Shown here: one piece after another, positions 54,309-64,000 of the stretch
Numbering within the stretch: position 1 is the stretch's first letter
Layout: each line of letters opens with the position of its first letter
NCBI RefSeq assembly: GCF_902153245.2
Contig: NZ_CABFWF030000010.1
Coordinates: 140,560-204,559 of the forward strand
Direction: 5' to 3'
DNA from: Pseudorhizobium endolithicum
GTDB lineage: Bacteria > Pseudomonadota > Alphaproteobacteria > Rhizobiales > Rhizobiaceae
Length of the DNA stretch: 64,000 nt
Notes under the pieces: generated by a model
Told to the model about the DNA's origin: nothing
Databases searched by the model: none
What the model saw: only the letters and a program-made list of their open reading frames with translations
Position numbers and translations under genes: made by a program

Positions 54309-57300
54309 TTAAAGCTGAACTACATCCACTCTATCGCCAAGCTCCCGTTTGGCCGCGTCCACCACGCTCGTGTGGTGGGTGAAGAGCAGGGTTTGGTGCA
54401 TCTCACCGGCGGTTGCCAGCGTGCGCAGGCCGGTGGCGGTGCGCTCGTCGTCGAAGGTCTGGAAGATGTCGTCGAGAACGAGCGGCGCCGGTTCGTTGCG
54501 TCGGCAGTAGTCCTCCAGGAAGGCGAGGCGCAGCGCCAGGTAAAGCTGGTCGCCGGTGCCTTCGCTCAATCCCGACAGCGGCACCTGCTCGCCCGTCCGG
54601 CGCTCCACGGCAAGCTGCAGTTCGTCGCGCTCGTCGTAGAGCTGCAGGAGGCGCGCAAACCTGCCGCCGGTAAGACCGGAGAAGAGCTCCCCTGCCCGCT
54701 TCATCACCGGATCCGCCTGCCGTTCGCGATAGGCTTCCATGGAGGAGGAGAGCAGGCTGGCGGCAAGCTTCAGCACCACCCAGCGGCGCGCCAGGTCCTT
54801 GGCTTCCGCTTCGGCCGCGAGCTTGCGGAAGACGGCCCGTTCAGCGCCGATACCGGCTTCCAGTTCGCGGCGGCGGCGCTCGCTGTCGGCCTTGGCAATG
54901 CCGAGCGCGTTCATCCGCTCGATCAGTCGGTCCTCCTCGGCCACGAGCCGTTCGATCTCGAGGCCCGCCGCCACCTTGTCAAAACCGACAAGCTCGGTAC
55001 GAATCTCGTCTTCCGAAGCACCCTCGGCCTGCTCGGCGAACCGCTCGCGGCATTGCCGCAAGCCGGTCTCCAGCCGATGCCGCTCGCGGAGATCCTCCAC
55101 GACCTGCGGCAGGTCGCCGGGCTGCACCGAGAGATGCGCAGCCATCTCCTCCGCCTCGCCAGCAAGCTCATTGTCCTCGGCGATCAGCCGGGCCAGTGAA
55201 ACCTCGGCGCGCTTGAGCTGGCCGGCCAGCGATTGGCGACGGTTGCTCTCCGCGGCCGCGGCCAGCATCCGCTCGTGCAGCAGGCCGGCTGCGACATCTG
55301 CCGGAACGCCCGCCAGATCCGCCGCCACGACGCCGACGAGCCTGCCCACCGCCTCCTCGAACGCCTCCATGTCACGCGTCATGCCGCGCACGCGGCGCTG
55401 GCGGTTCTGACGTTCCGACAGAATGCCCGGCACCGTGCGCCATGCCTCGAGCGCAGCGAGAGCCATGGCCGGATCGGCATCCTCGGGCAGCCCGACTGCC
55501 GCGGCCGCCGCGGAAAAGGGCGAGCGCCACCGCGTGACTTCCCCGAGCAACGCCTGCTCACGCTCCTCAAGCTCGGCTATCGCCTCCTCCGCCATGGCAC
55601 GCTTGGTCTCGCCGGAGCGGCTGTCCATCCAGTCCTGCGCAATTTCGGCCAGCCGCCGCCCCAGCCCCCGGCCGATCGCCACCGTCGGAAGTGCGACGGC
55701 CGCAAGCCCGACGGCATCGGCGAGCGAAAGCAGCGCCGGCCGTATCGCCTCTTCCTTCAGCCGCAGGGCGTCGAACTCGTCTTGAAGTCCATCTATCTCC
55801 CGCAACTGACGGAACAGTTCCGCCACCGCCCGCCGCCATTCGATCATCCGCTCGGGAGCGGTTGGACGGATGCCAGAAGCCCGGAAGCCGTCCTCATAGT
55901 CGGTCACGGCGTCGGAGAGAGCAATCTCCGCCTCCCGCGCCATCCGTCCGGCCTCGTCCACGGCGCGCTGCAGTTCGTTCCGCCGCAGCGTCAGTTCCGC
56001 ATGACGCGTTACCCGCTCGGCGTCGGCAAGCGCTGAATCGGCCATCCGGTCCGCATGGCCGATTGCCGAGGCCAGGCGGTCGAAACCGGCGGGGTCGGGC
56101 GTCCGGCGCAGACCGTCGAGCACGGCATCGCGGTCGCGGCGGCTTGCCAGCAGATCGTCACGCGAGACGATGCGGCCGGCGCCTTCCAGCGCCGCGAGCT
56201 GCCGGTCGACCGCCGCTGCCTGCTCTTCCACGTCCGCGGCTCTCAGGGCAGCGTTCCTGGCCTCGGCCCGCGCCTCCTCGATCAACCGCCGATGGCTGGA
56301 GAGTTCCGCAAGCTCGGGCAGCGGCGCTGCCGCCAGGCGGCGAAGATCGGCCACCGGCGGATCGAGGCGAGAGACGGCAGCGGCGAGATCGGCTTGCGCG
56401 CGTGCCAGCCTGACCTGCAGCGTCTCGGCGCGCTGGAGGTCGGCAAGGTCGGGCTGCAGCGCCGCCAGTTGCTCCGCCCAGGGCTTCGGATCGACAACAC
56501 GCCGGGAATCGGCCTCGCCGCGCAGCCGCCGCAGTGCCTCGTGCTGCTCCTCCAGCCGCTGGCGCACATCCTGCAGGCGCCGGTCAAGGGTCGCGCCCTC
56601 CTCCACCAGCGCGCGCAGACGCGCGAGTTCGGCATCCGGCGGCTGGAGCGTCTCCAGATCGGCCGAGGCGGAGATACCGAGGCGACGTGCCGCCTGCGCC
56701 AGCCGCTGGTCGAAGTCCTCCACCTCGCCGCGGACGCGGGCAATGTCCTCCCGCGCCTTCTGATAGACGCCCTTGTCCGCAAGGGCGGCCATGATCGCAG
56801 CAGAGGCGGCAAGCAACGGCTCATCGACATGAACCGAGGCGATCTCGTCGCGCAGGCGCGCTAGCTCCGAATCGACGCGCCTGCGCGCCTCGCCGTTCTC
56901 GCGCAGCCGTTCCTGGAGCGAGGCGAGGCGAGCCTCGAAATCGGCAGACAGGCCTGCCAATGCGACATAGGCGCCAAGCTGGTTCTGCTCCCGGTCGATC
57001 TCGCGGATGATCGGGTCGAGCCGCTGCAGGCGCCGTAGCCGCTCCAGCGCCCGCTTCACCTCCTGACGCTCCGCGGAGACCTGCTCCAGTTCACCGGCGA
57101 CCTCCGCCTGTTCCGACTGCAGCTTCTTCCAGTCGCCGGACTTCAGTTCGCTCTCCCGTTCGGCCCGGCGCGCCTCCTCGTGAGCGTCGAGCACCTGGTA
57201 GAACAGCCGGTCCTTGGAGCGGCGCGGCGCGTAGATGGAATCGGCCTCCCCCTCCAGTTCCTTGCGAAGATCCATCAGACCGGTCAATCCGGAGGCGGCG

Positions 57301-57752
57301 GAGAAGAGCAGGCTGCCGATCTCGCCGCCGCTTTTCAGCATGCTTTCGCCGCCGGCCCGCAACGACAGCGAATTCAGCCCGAACGCGCGTTCGAAGACAT
57401 CGCGGCTAAGGGTGCCGAGGAAAGGCGTCAGCGCGTCGTCCGGCAGCGCCTCCTCCGCGTCAGTCGCGGCAAGAAGCGTGCTCTTGCGGCCTTTGCGCCT
57501 GCGGAATTCCACGCGTGCGCCGCTTCGTGATGCGATGCTCGCTCCGATTCGAAGCGTTGCCGCGTCACTCTGAAATCCATACGGCGTGCGATCGGGAAAG
57601 CCGAACAAAAGGTCGGAGATCGCCGACAGCGCGGAGGATTTTCCCGCCTCGTTGGGCCCGTAGATGACGTGCAGGTTCGCATCGGGGCGAAAAGCGAGGC
57701 AGCGGTCGGTGAGCGCGCCATAGCGCAGGATGTCGAGACGTTCGAAGCGCAC
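54309..57752 (-). CDS. SMC/Rad50-like AAA ATPase, YhaN type (partner of YhaO-like nuclease)
   Basis: This is a 1147-residue ATPase related to SbcC/Rad50 and B. subtilis YhaN. The N-terminal Walker A is IYGPNEAGKSSALSAI; the long middle (about residues 180-950) is coiled coil rich in Arg, Glu and Ala; the C-terminal signature LSEGTGDQLYLALRLAFLED is followed by Walker B LVLDDIFQTFDDER. No zinc-hook CxxC is apparent. A GTG at 57752 overlaps the nuclease stop by 1 bp (TAGTG), so the pair is coupled and likely forms a DNA-end-processing complex, by analogy with SbcCD. Confidence 0.85.
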   Translation of the reverse strand: MRFERLDILRYGALTDRCLAFRPDANLHVIYGPNEAGKSSALSAISDLLFGFPDRTPYGFQSDAATLRIGASIASRSGARVEFRRRKGRKSTLLAATDAEEALPDDALTPFLGTLSRDVFERAFGLNSLSLRAGGESMLKSGGEIGSLLFSAASGLTGLMDLRKELEGEADSIYAPRRSKDRLFYQVLDAHEEARRAERESELKSGDWKKLQSEQAEVAGELEQVSAERQEVKRALERLRRLQRLDPIIREIDREQNQLGAYVALAGLSADFEARLASLQERLRENGEARRRVDSELARLRDEIASVHVDEPLLAASAAIMAALADKGVYQKAREDIARVRGEVEDFDQRLAQAARRLGISASADLETLQPPDAELARLRALVEEGATLDRRLQDVRQRLEEQHEALRRLRGEADSRRVVDPKPWAEQLAALQPDLADLQRAETLQVRLARAQADLAAAVSRLDPPVADLRRLAAAPLPELAELSSHRRLIEEARAEARNAALRAADVEEQAAAVDRQLAALEGAGRIVSRDDLLASRRDRDAVLDGLRRTPDPAGFDRLASAIGHADRMADSALADAERVTRHAELTLRRNELQRAVDEAGRMAREAEIALSDAVTDYEDGFRASGIRPTAPERMIEWRRAVAELFRQLREIDGLQDEFDALRLKEEAIRPALLSLADAVGLAAVALPTVAIGRGLGRRLAEIAQDWMDSRSGETKRAMAEEAIAELEEREQALLGEVTRWRSPFSAAAAAVGLPEDADPAMALAALEAWRTVPGILSERQNRQRRVRGMTRDMEAFEEAVGRLVGVVAADLAGVPADVAAGLLHERMLAAAAESNRRQSLAGQLKRAEVSLARLIAEDNELAGEAEEMAAHLSVQPGDLPQVVEDLRERHRLETGLRQCRERFAEQAEGASEDEIRTELVGFDKVAAGLEIERLVAEEDRLIERMNALGIAKADSERRRRELEAGIGAERAVFRKLAAEAEAKDLARRWVVLKLAASLLSSSMEAYRERQADPVMKRAGELFSGLTGGRFARLLQLYDERDELQLAVERRTGEQVPLSGLSEGTGDQLYLALRLAFLEDYCRRNEPAPLVLDDIFQTFDDERTATGLRTLATAGEMHQTLLFTHHTSVVDAAKRELGDRVDVVQL

Positions 57753-58981
57753 TAGCGGCTGCCTCCCGCGCGGGCCAGCAGCAGTTCGCGTGCTTCGGCA
57801 AGCAGCGTCTCGGCATCGTCTCCGAGTGCCAGCTCCTGCGCGCCGAGGCCGCCCGGCAGCCGTGCCGCGATTTCCGCAACCTTCACCTCCGCCTCCTCCA
57901 TGAGCCCCGGCGGAAAGCTGTCCAGCGACAGGAGGCCATCGAGACCAAGCTGGCCTCCGGCGGCGGCCGCTCCAGATGCCTCCACCCGCACCTCGACCTT
58001 TTCGAGCCAGATATCCTCGTGGCAACGGTGGCAGGCAGCCTGCGCCTCGTCCCGGAAATCCTGGGCGCGGGCAAGCAGTTCGCGGCGCCAACGGCTCTCT
58101 CCTGTCAGGCGGATGCGCAGCGCCAGCGGCCGGCCTTCCATCACCTCCGCCACGCTCTCCAGCGCCGCCTCGATCCGCCTCAGGATGGCCGGCAGATCGT
58201 CCTCACGCTCAACCACCACGGAAATCTGGGCGAAGCGGGCGCTGTCGGTGATGATGCGCTCATGGCTGATGTGGCCGTCCTCCACGGCAACGAGCACCGC
58301 GCCCTTGGCGCCCTGCTCGCGGATCGAACGTCCCTGCAGGTTGCCGGGAAAGATCACCAGCGGGTTTTCCGCCACCACTTCATAGTCATGGACATGCCCG
58401 AGCGCCCAATAGTCGTAACCGCGCGAACGCAGATCCTCCACCGAACACGGCGCATAGGGCGCATGGGGCTCACGGCCGGTGAGCGAGGTGTGCAACACGC
58501 CGATGTTGAACCAGCCGGGCTGGGGCGGTGGATAGGACAGCGCCAGGTTCTCCACCGCGGAGCGTTCCGCAAAGCCCTGCCCGTGCAGCGCGACCTTGAG
58601 GTGATCGAGCTTGAACGTGCCGGGCCTGTTGACCGGGAACTCGCGCACGTTCTTCGGCAGTGTGATCGTCCGGGTGATCACGCTTTCGGCGTCGTGGTTG
58701 CCCTTCAGCAGGAAAACCGGAATCTCCGCCCGCTCCAGCCGCGCCACCTCGCGGTTGAAGAACAGGCCGATCTTGTTGTCCTTCCAGTCGCCGTCATAGA
58801 CGTCGCCGGCGACGAGGAAGAAATCCACCTTCCGCTCGATCGCCTGGTCGACGAGAGCCGTGAAGGCCCGGCGGCTGGCCTCCATGAAGACTTCCGCAAC
58901 GTCGGCATCCTTCATCGCCAGCCCCTGGAAAGGGCTTCCGAGATGAAGGTCGGCGGAATGGATGAAGGAGAACGAGGACAT
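57752..58981 (-). CDS. DNA repair exonuclease, SbcD/Mre11-like (YhaO type)
   Basis: This is a calcineurin-fold phosphoesterase of 409 residues. The metal motifs are SADLHLGSPF (D11, H13), VAGDVYDGDWKD, LKGNHDAES and LGHVHDYEV, in the order found in SbcD, Mre11 and YhaO. The C-terminal domain probably binds the ATPase partner. The gene comes first in the pair, and its stop overlaps the partner's start. It is divergent from the acyltransferase gene with 221 bp between them, where no further gene was found. Confidence 0.88.
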   Translation of the reverse strand: MSSFSFIHSADLHLGSPFQGLAMKDADVAEVFMEASRRAFTALVDQAIERKVDFFLVAGDVYDGDWKDNKIGLFFNREVARLERAEIPVFLLKGNHDAESVITRTITLPKNVREFPVNRPGTFKLDHLKVALHGQGFAERSAVENLALSYPPPQPGWFNIGVLHTSLTGREPHAPYAPCSVEDLRSRGYDYWALGHVHDYEVVAENPLVIFPGNLQGRSIREQGAKGAVLVAVEDGHISHERIITDSARFAQISVVVEREDDLPAILRRIEAALESVAEVMEGRPLALRIRLTGESRWRRELLARAQDFRDEAQAACHRCHEDIWLEKVEVRVEASGAAAAGGQLGLDGLLSLDSFPPGLMEEAEVKVAEIAARLPGGLGAQELALGDDAETLLAEARELLLARAGGSR

Positions 58982-59202
58982 CGAATCGCTTGCCTGCTTT
59001 ATGTCACCTGAGCAGGTGTTTTAAGCAAAGGGCAGGCATGGCGGAAGCACTGTCTGTGGAGAGATCAACGGAAAGCCGCTTTCGAGCTGTGTTCTCCTGT
59101 CAGGACGATACTTGGGTCTGTTAAGCATCATGACAGATCTTTCGCGACGTTTCTTCGTCTTGGGTGGCCGAGGGGTTATTCTGTGGCCTCCCGAGGCAGG
59201 AA

Positions 59203-60300
59203 ATGACGATGATGTCTGACAGAAAGCCACTCCTTCTGCTGCAATACGGGCGGGGCCTCGCGGCTCTCGCCGTCGCAGCCTTCCATCTTTCGCTGCTTCT
59301 GGGCGATCCCCGTTACTTGGGCGTGCCCGTGTTCTATGACCTTACGTGGCGCGGCAATCTCGGAGTGGATTTCTTCTTCGTTCTGTCCGGCTTCATCATC
59401 TTCTATGCGCATGAGCGGGATATTGGACGGCCGGAGCGGCTGAAATCCTATTTTGCGAAGAGATTTACCCGCCTCTACCCCGTCTACTGGGTATACGTAT
59501 CTGCAATGTGCATCCTGCTGGCACTCAACTTCGGATCGGCGACGTCGTTTCCACAGGCTGTTACCGACTGGTTGAGCACGCTGCTTCTGGTCCGCTTCGA
59601 CAGTTTCGAGCTGCCCATCACGCCGGCATGGAGCCTGATGCACGAGGTGACATTCTATGCCCTGTTCGGCCTGCTTATCATGAGCCGCAGGATCGGCTGG
59701 CCGCTGCTGGCCCTCTGGATGGTCACCATCCTCATTGCCGGCAGCTATAGCGAAGAAGGACATCGCACGGCCTTCAGCACCTATTTCTCCGCCTTCAACC
59801 TGGACTTCGCTATCGGGATCGCCGCCTTCTATGCGTCGAAGAGGTGCGGCTCGCGCCTTGCAGTGCCCGCGATTGTCGCTGGCGTGCTGGTTTTGGCTGG
59901 CTGGTACATTCTGGAAACCCACGGCATCGTCTATCGCCTACACCCGCTGGGCTACGCCGCATGCTTCGGGCTCATCGTTGCCGGCTTGGCGAGTTTCGAG
60001 CGCGAGCGAAACCTTCGGCCGATCGCGATCCTGAAACTCTTGGGTGACGCGTCCTATTCGATCTACCTGACGCATCTGGCATTCCTTGGCGTGGCTTGCA
60101 AGGTGGCGATGGTCGCGATGCGCTTCGTTCCCCTGCCCCCTGCAGCGGTCTATGTCGTGGTACTGGCAGCAGCCATCATCGGGGGGTGCCTAGCCCATCT
60201 TCTGGTGGAAAAACCCGTGCTCTCTTTCATACGCCGCAAGGATTCCCGGAGGGAAATCTATCTCCCCACCGGCGAAATCCGGTCCACCCATGCGGGGTGA
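59203..60300 (+). CDS. Acyltransferase 3 family (OafA-like) membrane protein
   Basis: This is a 365-residue integral membrane O-acyltransferase with about ten membrane segments. Family residues are QYGRGLAALAVAAFHLSL with the conserved His, GVDFFFVLSGFIIFYAH, FAKRFTRLYPVYWVYV and AWSLMHEVTFYALFGLL. Such proteins acetylate or succinylate lipopolysaccharide, exopolysaccharide or Nod factors (NodX); the substrate cannot be told. Three ATGs (59203, 59209, 59212) share the AGGCAGGAA Shine-Dalgarno region; the first was taken. It is an isolated gene between the nuclease pair and hupB. Confidence 0.85.
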   Translation: MTMMSDRKPLLLLQYGRGLAALAVAAFHLSLLLGDPRYLGVPVFYDLTWRGNLGVDFFFVLSGFIIFYAHERDIGRPERLKSYFAKRFTRLYPVYWVYVSAMCILLALNFGSATSFPQAVTDWLSTLLLVRFDSFELPITPAWSLMHEVTFYALFGLLIMSRRIGWPLLALWMVTILIAGSYSEEGHRTAFSTYFSAFNLDFAIGIAAFYASKRCGSRLAVPAIVAGVLVLAGWYILETHGIVYRLHPLGYAACFGLIVAGLASFERERNLRPIAILKLLGDASYSIYLTHLAFLGVACKVAMVAMRFVPLPPAAVYVVVLAAAIIGGCLAHLLVEKPVLSFIRRKDSRREIYLPTGEIRSTHAG

Positions 60301-60447
60301 CCTAGCCATGGCGGCATCTGGATCGCTCCAACCGCACAAATAGAAGGCGGGGCACATACGCCGGCCTTTCCATTTCCAGGCCGGATGAGTCTCAATGACA
60401 GGCGGAGAGTCTCGGAACCTCCGGAGCAGGCCTTCCCCAAACGACAA

Positions 60448-60469
60448 GAGGCCCGGCAAGCCGGGCCTC
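60448..60469 (-). terminator. hupB terminator
   Basis: GAGGCCCGGC-AA-GCCGGGCCTC is a perfect 10-bp hairpin 25 bp downstream of hupB. On the minus strand it is followed by TTGTCGTTT. Confidence 0.75.
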
Positions 60470-60494
60470 GAAAACCATTCGTTGGCGCAACAGC

Positions 60495-60773
60495 TTACTT
60501 GCTGTTGACGGCGTCCTTCAGGCCCTTGCCGGCCGAGAACTTCGGCACGTTGCGGGCCGGAATGTCGACTTCCGCGCCGGTCGACGGGTTGCGGCCCTTG
60601 GAGGCTTCGCGACGAGAAACGGAGAAGCTGCCGAAACCGGCCAGACGGATGTCGCCGCCGTTCTTCAGTTCGGCCTGAACAGTGTCGAATACAGCATCGA
60701 CTGCCGAGGCTGCGTCAGCCTTGGAGAGGCCAGCCTTTTCGGCAACAGCGGTAACGAGTTCGGTCTTATTCAT
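60495..60773 (-). CDS. hupB: DNA-binding protein HU (HU-beta type)
   Basis: HU is a small nucleoid protein that bends DNA. The 92-residue protein begins MNKTELVTAVAEKAGLSKAD and has the beta-arm region GRNPSTGAEVDIPARNVPKF, the usual HU signature with the conserved Pro that intercalates. It has its own promoter region and terminator and lies just downstream of lon, the usual order clpX-lon-hupB. Confidence 0.96.
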   Translation of the reverse strand: MNKTELVTAVAEKAGLSKADAASAVDAVFDTVQAELKNGGDIRLAGFGSFSVSRREASKGRNPSTGAEVDIPARNVPKFSAGKGLKDAVNSK

Positions 60774-60903
60774 GTTTCCACCCTTTCAAATGGTTTTGAA
60801 ACGACTCAAGTTATCCGGCCCGACATTAAATCCCCATCAGGCCTTCGCAAGCCAGAAGCCTCGCTACAGCCTGAAAAACAAGGGGTAGAGCTTCATTTTC
60901 ACC

Positions 60904-60932
60904 AAAAAAGCCGGCGTCAGGCCGGCTTTTTT
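60904..60932 (-). terminator. lon terminator
   Basis: AAAAAAGCCGGC (60904-60915) and GCCGGCTTTTTT (60921-60932) form a symmetric stem with GTCAG loop and T-tracts in both directions. It ends lon on the minus strand. Confidence 0.8.
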
Positions 60933-60971
60933 TTCAGATCGTGCCATATTGGCATATGTCCCGCATCGCCC

Positions 60972-63392
60972 TCAGTGGGCGATGGTGGTTCCGGCATCGT
61001 CAACGCCTTCGACCGTGGCGATCACGGGCGTCTCGATGGAGCCGTCCCATTCGATCGGCTCGGGCTTGCGGATCAGCGCATGCTCGATGACTTCGCCCAT
61101 GCGCGAAACCGGCACGATCTCCATGTTGTTCTTCACGTTGTCCGGAATGTCCGCCAGGTCCTTGGCGTTTTCTTCCGGGATCAGAACCTTCTTGATGCCG
61201 CCGCGAAGCGCCGCGAGCAGCTTCTCCTTCAGGCCGCCGATCGGCAGAACCCGGCCGCGCAGGGTGATCTCACCCGTCATGGCGACGTTCTTGTCCACCG
61301 GAATGCCCGTCATGATGGAGACAATGGCGGTTGCCATCGCGACACCGGCCGATGGACCGTCCTTCGGGGTCGCCCCTTCCGGCACGTGGACGTGGATGTC
61401 CGACTTGTCGAAGCGGGGCGGCTCGATGCCGAAGTCGACCGCCCTGCTACGGACGTAGGACGCCGCCGCGGAAATGGACTCCTTCATCACGTCGCGCAGG
61501 TTGCCGGTCACCGTCATGCGGCCCTTGCCCGGCATCATCACGCCTTCGATCGTAAGCAGTTCGCCACCGACTTCCGTCCAGGCGAGACCGGTGACGACAC
61601 CGACCTGATCCTCGCGCTCGGCCTCGCCGTGGCGGAACCGGGGCACGCCCAGATAGTCGTGGATGTTGGCAGCCGTGACTTCGACCGACTTCGTCTTGCC
61701 CTTGATGATCTCGGTCACCGCCTTGCGGGCGAGCTTCATCAGTTCGCGTTCGAAGTTCCGGACGCCCGCTTCCCGGGTGTACTGCTGGATCACAGCCATC
61801 AGCGCGTCGTCGCTCACCGAAAACTCGTTCGGCTGCAGCGCATGCTCCTTGATCGCCTTGGGCAGCAGGTGACGCTTGGCGATCTCCAGCTTTTCCTCTT
61901 CGGTATAGCCGGCGATGCGGATGATCTCCATGCGGTCCATCAGCGGGGCCGGGATGTTCAGCGTATTCGCCGTGGTGATGAACATCACGTCGGACAGGTC
62001 GTATTCGACTTCCAGGTAGTGATCCATGAAGGTCGAGTTCTGTGCCGGGTCCAGCACTTCGAGTAGGGCCGAGGACGGATCGCCGCGGTAATCCTGGCCG
62101 AGCTTGTCGATCTCGTCGAGCAGGAAGAGCGGGTTTGACTTCTTCGCCTTCTTCATCGACTGGATGACCTTGCCGGGCATCGAGCCGATATAGGTGCGGC
62201 GGTGGCCGCGGATTTCGGCCTCGTCACGGACGCCGCCGAGCGCCATGCGCACGTATTCGCGGCCGGTGGCCTTGGCGATCGACTGGGCGAGCGAAGTCTT
62301 GCCGACGCCCGGAGGTCCGACGAGGCACAGGATCGGCCCCTTGATCTTGGTAGCGCGCGCCTGCACCGCCAGATACTCGACGATCCGCTCCTTCACCTTC
62401 TCCAGACCGAAGTGATCCTGCTCGAGGATCTTCTCGGCGTTGTTGAGGTCGGTCTTGATCTTCGACTTCTTGCTCCACGGGATCGACAGCAGCCAATCCA
62501 GGTAGTTGCGCACGACGGTGGCCTCCGCCGACATCGGGCTCATCTGGCGAAGCTTCTTCATCTCGGCTTCCGCCTTTTCGCGGGCCTCCTTGGAGAGCTT
62601 CGTCTTGGAGATGCGCTCCTCCAGTTCCGCCATCTCGTCCCGGCCTTCCTCGCCGTCGCCGAGCTCCTTCTGGATCGCCTTCATCTGTTCGTTGAGGTAA
62701 TACTCGCGCTGGGTCTTCTCCATCTGGCGCTTGACGCGCGAGCGGATGCGCTTCTCGACCTGCAGGACCGAAATCTCGCCTTCCATGAAGCCGAGCGCCT
62801 TCTCCAGGCGGCCCTTGACGCTGACGGTCTCGAGCATCTCCTGCTTTTCGGTGATCTTGATCGAGAGGTGCGACGCGACCGTATCGGCCAGCTTCGAATA
62901 ATCCTCGATCTGGCTTGCGGCGCCAACCACTTCCGGGGAGATCTTCTTGTTCAGCTTGACGTAGTTCTCGAACTCAGAGACCACCGAGCGGGACAGCGCT
63001 TCGACCTCGACCGGATCCTCTTCCGGTTCGCTGAGGATGGAAGCCTTGGCTTCGTAGAATTCCTCACGGTCGGTATAGCTGCCGATCTTGGCGCGCGCCC
63101 TGCCCTCGACCAGCACCTTCACGGTGCCGTCCGGCAGCTTCAGCAGTTGCAGAACATTAGCAACGGTGCCCACCTTATAGATCGCCGAAGGCTCGGGATC
63201 GTCGTCGCCTGCATTGATCTGGGTGACGAGCATGATCTGCTTGTCCGATCCCATAACCTCTTCCAGTGCGCGAATGGATTTTTCCCGTCCGACGAACAGG
63301 GGCACGATCATGTGGGGGAAGACCACAATGTCGCGCAGGGGCAGAACCGGGAAGGTATCGCCACCGGGTGCCACAGACGTAGAATTCGTCAT
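60972..63392 (-). CDS. lon: ATP-dependent protease La (Lon)
   Basis: Lon degrades misfolded and regulatory proteins in the cytoplasm. The 806-residue protein has the N-terminal LON domain ([20 protein letters not shown]), a helical linker, AAA+ Walker [17 protein letters not shown] and Walker [13 protein letters not shown], and the Ser-Lys protease domain ([17 protein letters not shown] with catalytic Ser; [17 protein letters not shown] with the Lys). In alphaproteobacteria it degrades cell-cycle regulators such as CcrM. The ATG at 63392 has AAGGAAG upstream; a longer in-frame reading was not used. Confidence 0.97.
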   Translation of the reverse strand: MTNSTSVAPGGDTFPVLPLRDIVVFPHMIVPLFVGREKSIRALEEVMGSDKQIMLVTQINAGDDDPEPSAIYKVGTVANVLQLLKLPDGTVKVLVEGRARAKIGSYTDREEFYEAKASILSEPEEDPVEVEALSRSVVSEFENYVKLNKKISPEVVGAASQIEDYSKLADTVASHLSIKITEKQEMLETVSVKGRLEKALGFMEGEISVLQVEKRIRSRVKRQMEKTQREYYLNEQMKAIQKELGDGEEGRDEMAELEERISKTKLSKEAREKAEAEMKKLRQMSPMSAEATVVRNYLDWLLSIPWSKKSKIKTDLNNAEKILEQDHFGLEKVKERIVEYLAVQARATKIKGPILCLVGPPGVGKTSLAQSIAKATGREYVRMALGGVRDEAEIRGHRRTYIGSMPGKVIQSMKKAKKSNPLFLLDEIDKLGQDYRGDPSSALLEVLDPAQNSTFMDHYLEVEYDLSDVMFITTANTLNIPAPLMDRMEIIRIAGYTEEEKLEIAKRHLLPKAIKEHALQPNEFSVSDDALMAVIQQYTREAGVRNFERELMKLARKAVTEIIKGKTKSVEVTAANIHDYLGVPRFRHGEAEREDQVGVVTGLAWTEVGGELLTIEGVMMPGKGRMTVTGNLRDVMKESISAAASYVRSRAVDFGIEPPRFDKSDIHVHVPEGATPKDGPSAGVAMATAIVSIMTGIPVDKNVAMTGEITLRGRVLPIGGLKEKLLAALRGGIKKVLIPEENAKDLADIPDNVKNNMEIVPVSRMGEVIEHALIRKPEPIEWDGSIETPVIATVEGVDDAGTTIAH

Positions 63393-63464
63393 TCTTCTTC
63401 CTTTCCTATCCCGTTGCCGGGATTCGTCCCCAGACCAGATGCCCGGGCCGTCCACTTGAGCCCA

Positions 63465-63493
63465 AAGTGGAGAGTGCGACTGTTGATTTCAAG
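63465..63493 (-). promoter_or_regulatory. Possible heat-shock (RpoH-type) promoter of lon
   Basis: On the minus strand CTTGAA (63488-63493) and CCACTT (63465-63470) are 17 bp apart, about 73 bp upstream of the lon start. The -35 fits the alphaproteobacterial RpoH type; the -10 is only a partial match. The rest of 63393-63702 shows no gene. Confidence 0.35.
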
Positions 63494-63702
63494 CCTCATT
63501 CACCGGTCGGCCCATGCGGCAGGAGCGCATCTGGCAACGGAGACAGAGGGTTACACCGGACGCAGGAACCGGTGAGGCCTGAGACGTGGTTCATCGCCCG
63601 CGACCGATTCCTAAACCTCAGTCATAACCGTTAAACGAACGCAAGCGAAGCACAATGCGCTGCATCAACAGGCCGGAGACACGAAACGAGCGCCGTAACG
63701 AC

Positions 63703-63726
63703 AAAGAGGCCCGCGAGGGGCCTCTT
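63703..63726 (-). terminator. clpX terminator
   Basis: AGAGGCCC (63705-63712) and GGGCCTCT (63718-63725) pair with a 5-base loop. On the minus strand the hairpin is followed by TTTGTCG. It lies 27 bp after the clpX stop. Confidence 0.75.
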
Positions 63727-63752
63727 CGACAGACGGTTGACGAAACGTCGTG

Positions 63753-64000
63753 TCAGGCCGAGACGTTCGCCTTCTCTTCCTGCCGATCGGCATAGATGTA
63801 GAGCGGACGCGCATTGCCCTTCACCACGTCGTCGGAGATCACGACCTCGCGGACACCTTCCAGTGCCGGCAGTTCGAACATTGTGTCGAGCAGGATCTTC
63901 TCCATGATCGAGCGGAGACCACGGGCGCCGGTCTTGCGGACGATCGCCTTGCGGGCGATCTCGCGCAGCGCATCCTCGTGGAAGGTCAGTTCCACGTCTT
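63753..64000 (-). CDS. clpX: ATP-dependent Clp protease ATP-binding subunit ClpX (C-terminal part)
   Basis: ClpX unfolds substrates for ClpP. Only the last 82 or so codons lie in the window; the gene continues past the right edge. Recognisable are [40 protein letters not shown] (the sensor-2 region with its GAR arginine) and [10 protein letters not shown], the ordinary ClpX end, followed by a short charged tail. The order clpX-lon-hupB is common in proteobacteria. Confidence 0.95.
   Translation of the reverse strand, partial: DVELTFHEDALREIARKAIVRKTGARGLRSIMEKILLDTMFELPALEGVREVVISDDVVKGNARPLYIYADRQEEKANVSA

Overview
The window is a chromosomal segment of a GC-rich alphaproteobacterium, almost certainly a member of the Rhizobiaceae (Rhizobium/Sinorhizobium/Shinella-type). 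Three things support this. The gene orders pyrB-pyrC'-plsY-dprA-topA-rnr, rpmG-pleD-divK-DUF3572-dinB and nuoA-N-birA-rnj-mce are typical of the group. The cell-cycle regulators PleD and DivK are present. The regulatory motifs also fit: a LexA box of the GTTC-N7-GTTC form and a CtrA-type TTAA-N7-TTAAC box. Most of the window is conserved housekeeping DNA. No insertion sequence, prophage or CRISPR array was seen.

Layout. Positions 1-1.5 kb hold a metallo-hydrolase (cut by the window edge), ruvX and a small membrane-protein pair. Positions 1.7-7.8 kb are the most accessory-looking part: a TetR regulator with a palindrome against its start codon, a 2-pyrone-4,6-dicarboxylate lactonase-like hydrolase, an orphan TctC-type periplasmic binding protein, a second TetR divergent from an AEC-family permease, and an AidB-like acyl-CoA dehydrogenase. 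Positions 7.9-19.9 kb form a plus-strand run: pyrimidine synthesis (pyrB with a pyrC' that has lost its metal ligands), plsY, dprA, topA, rnr, DUF983, NUDIX, MFS and rpmG. Positions 20-25.4 kb hold pleD, divK, DUF3572, a LexA-controlled dinB and an L,D-transpeptidase.

Positions 25.5-32.7 kb (minus strand) hold dnaE, a 28-codon hydrophobic peptide gene behind a promoter that contains a LexA-like site, then lolD, lolC and proS. Positions 33.1-52 kb (minus strand) are one long cluster reading nuoA-B-C-D-E-F-(helix-hairpin-helix protein)-G-H-I-J-K-L-M-N-birA-rnj-mce-DUF1467. This encodes respiratory complex I plus biotin ligase, RNase J and methylmalonyl-CoA epimerase. Two tandem tRNA-Asp genes, a tRNA-Val, a glycosyltransferase, a YhaO/YhaN-type nuclease-ATPase pair and an acyltransferase follow. 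HU (hupB), lon and the 3' end of clpX close the window.

The least explained parts lie between the large genes. They are the 28-residue SOS-type peptide upstream of dnaE; two structured small-RNA candidates (between rpmG and pleD on the minus strand, and between proS and DUF1467 on the plus strand); a 24-codon ORF with a near-perfect Shine-Dalgarno upstream of proS; and the full CtrA-type box near 1.57 kb. Coordinates and translations were read directly. Family assignments rest on recognised motifs and gene order, not on a database search.
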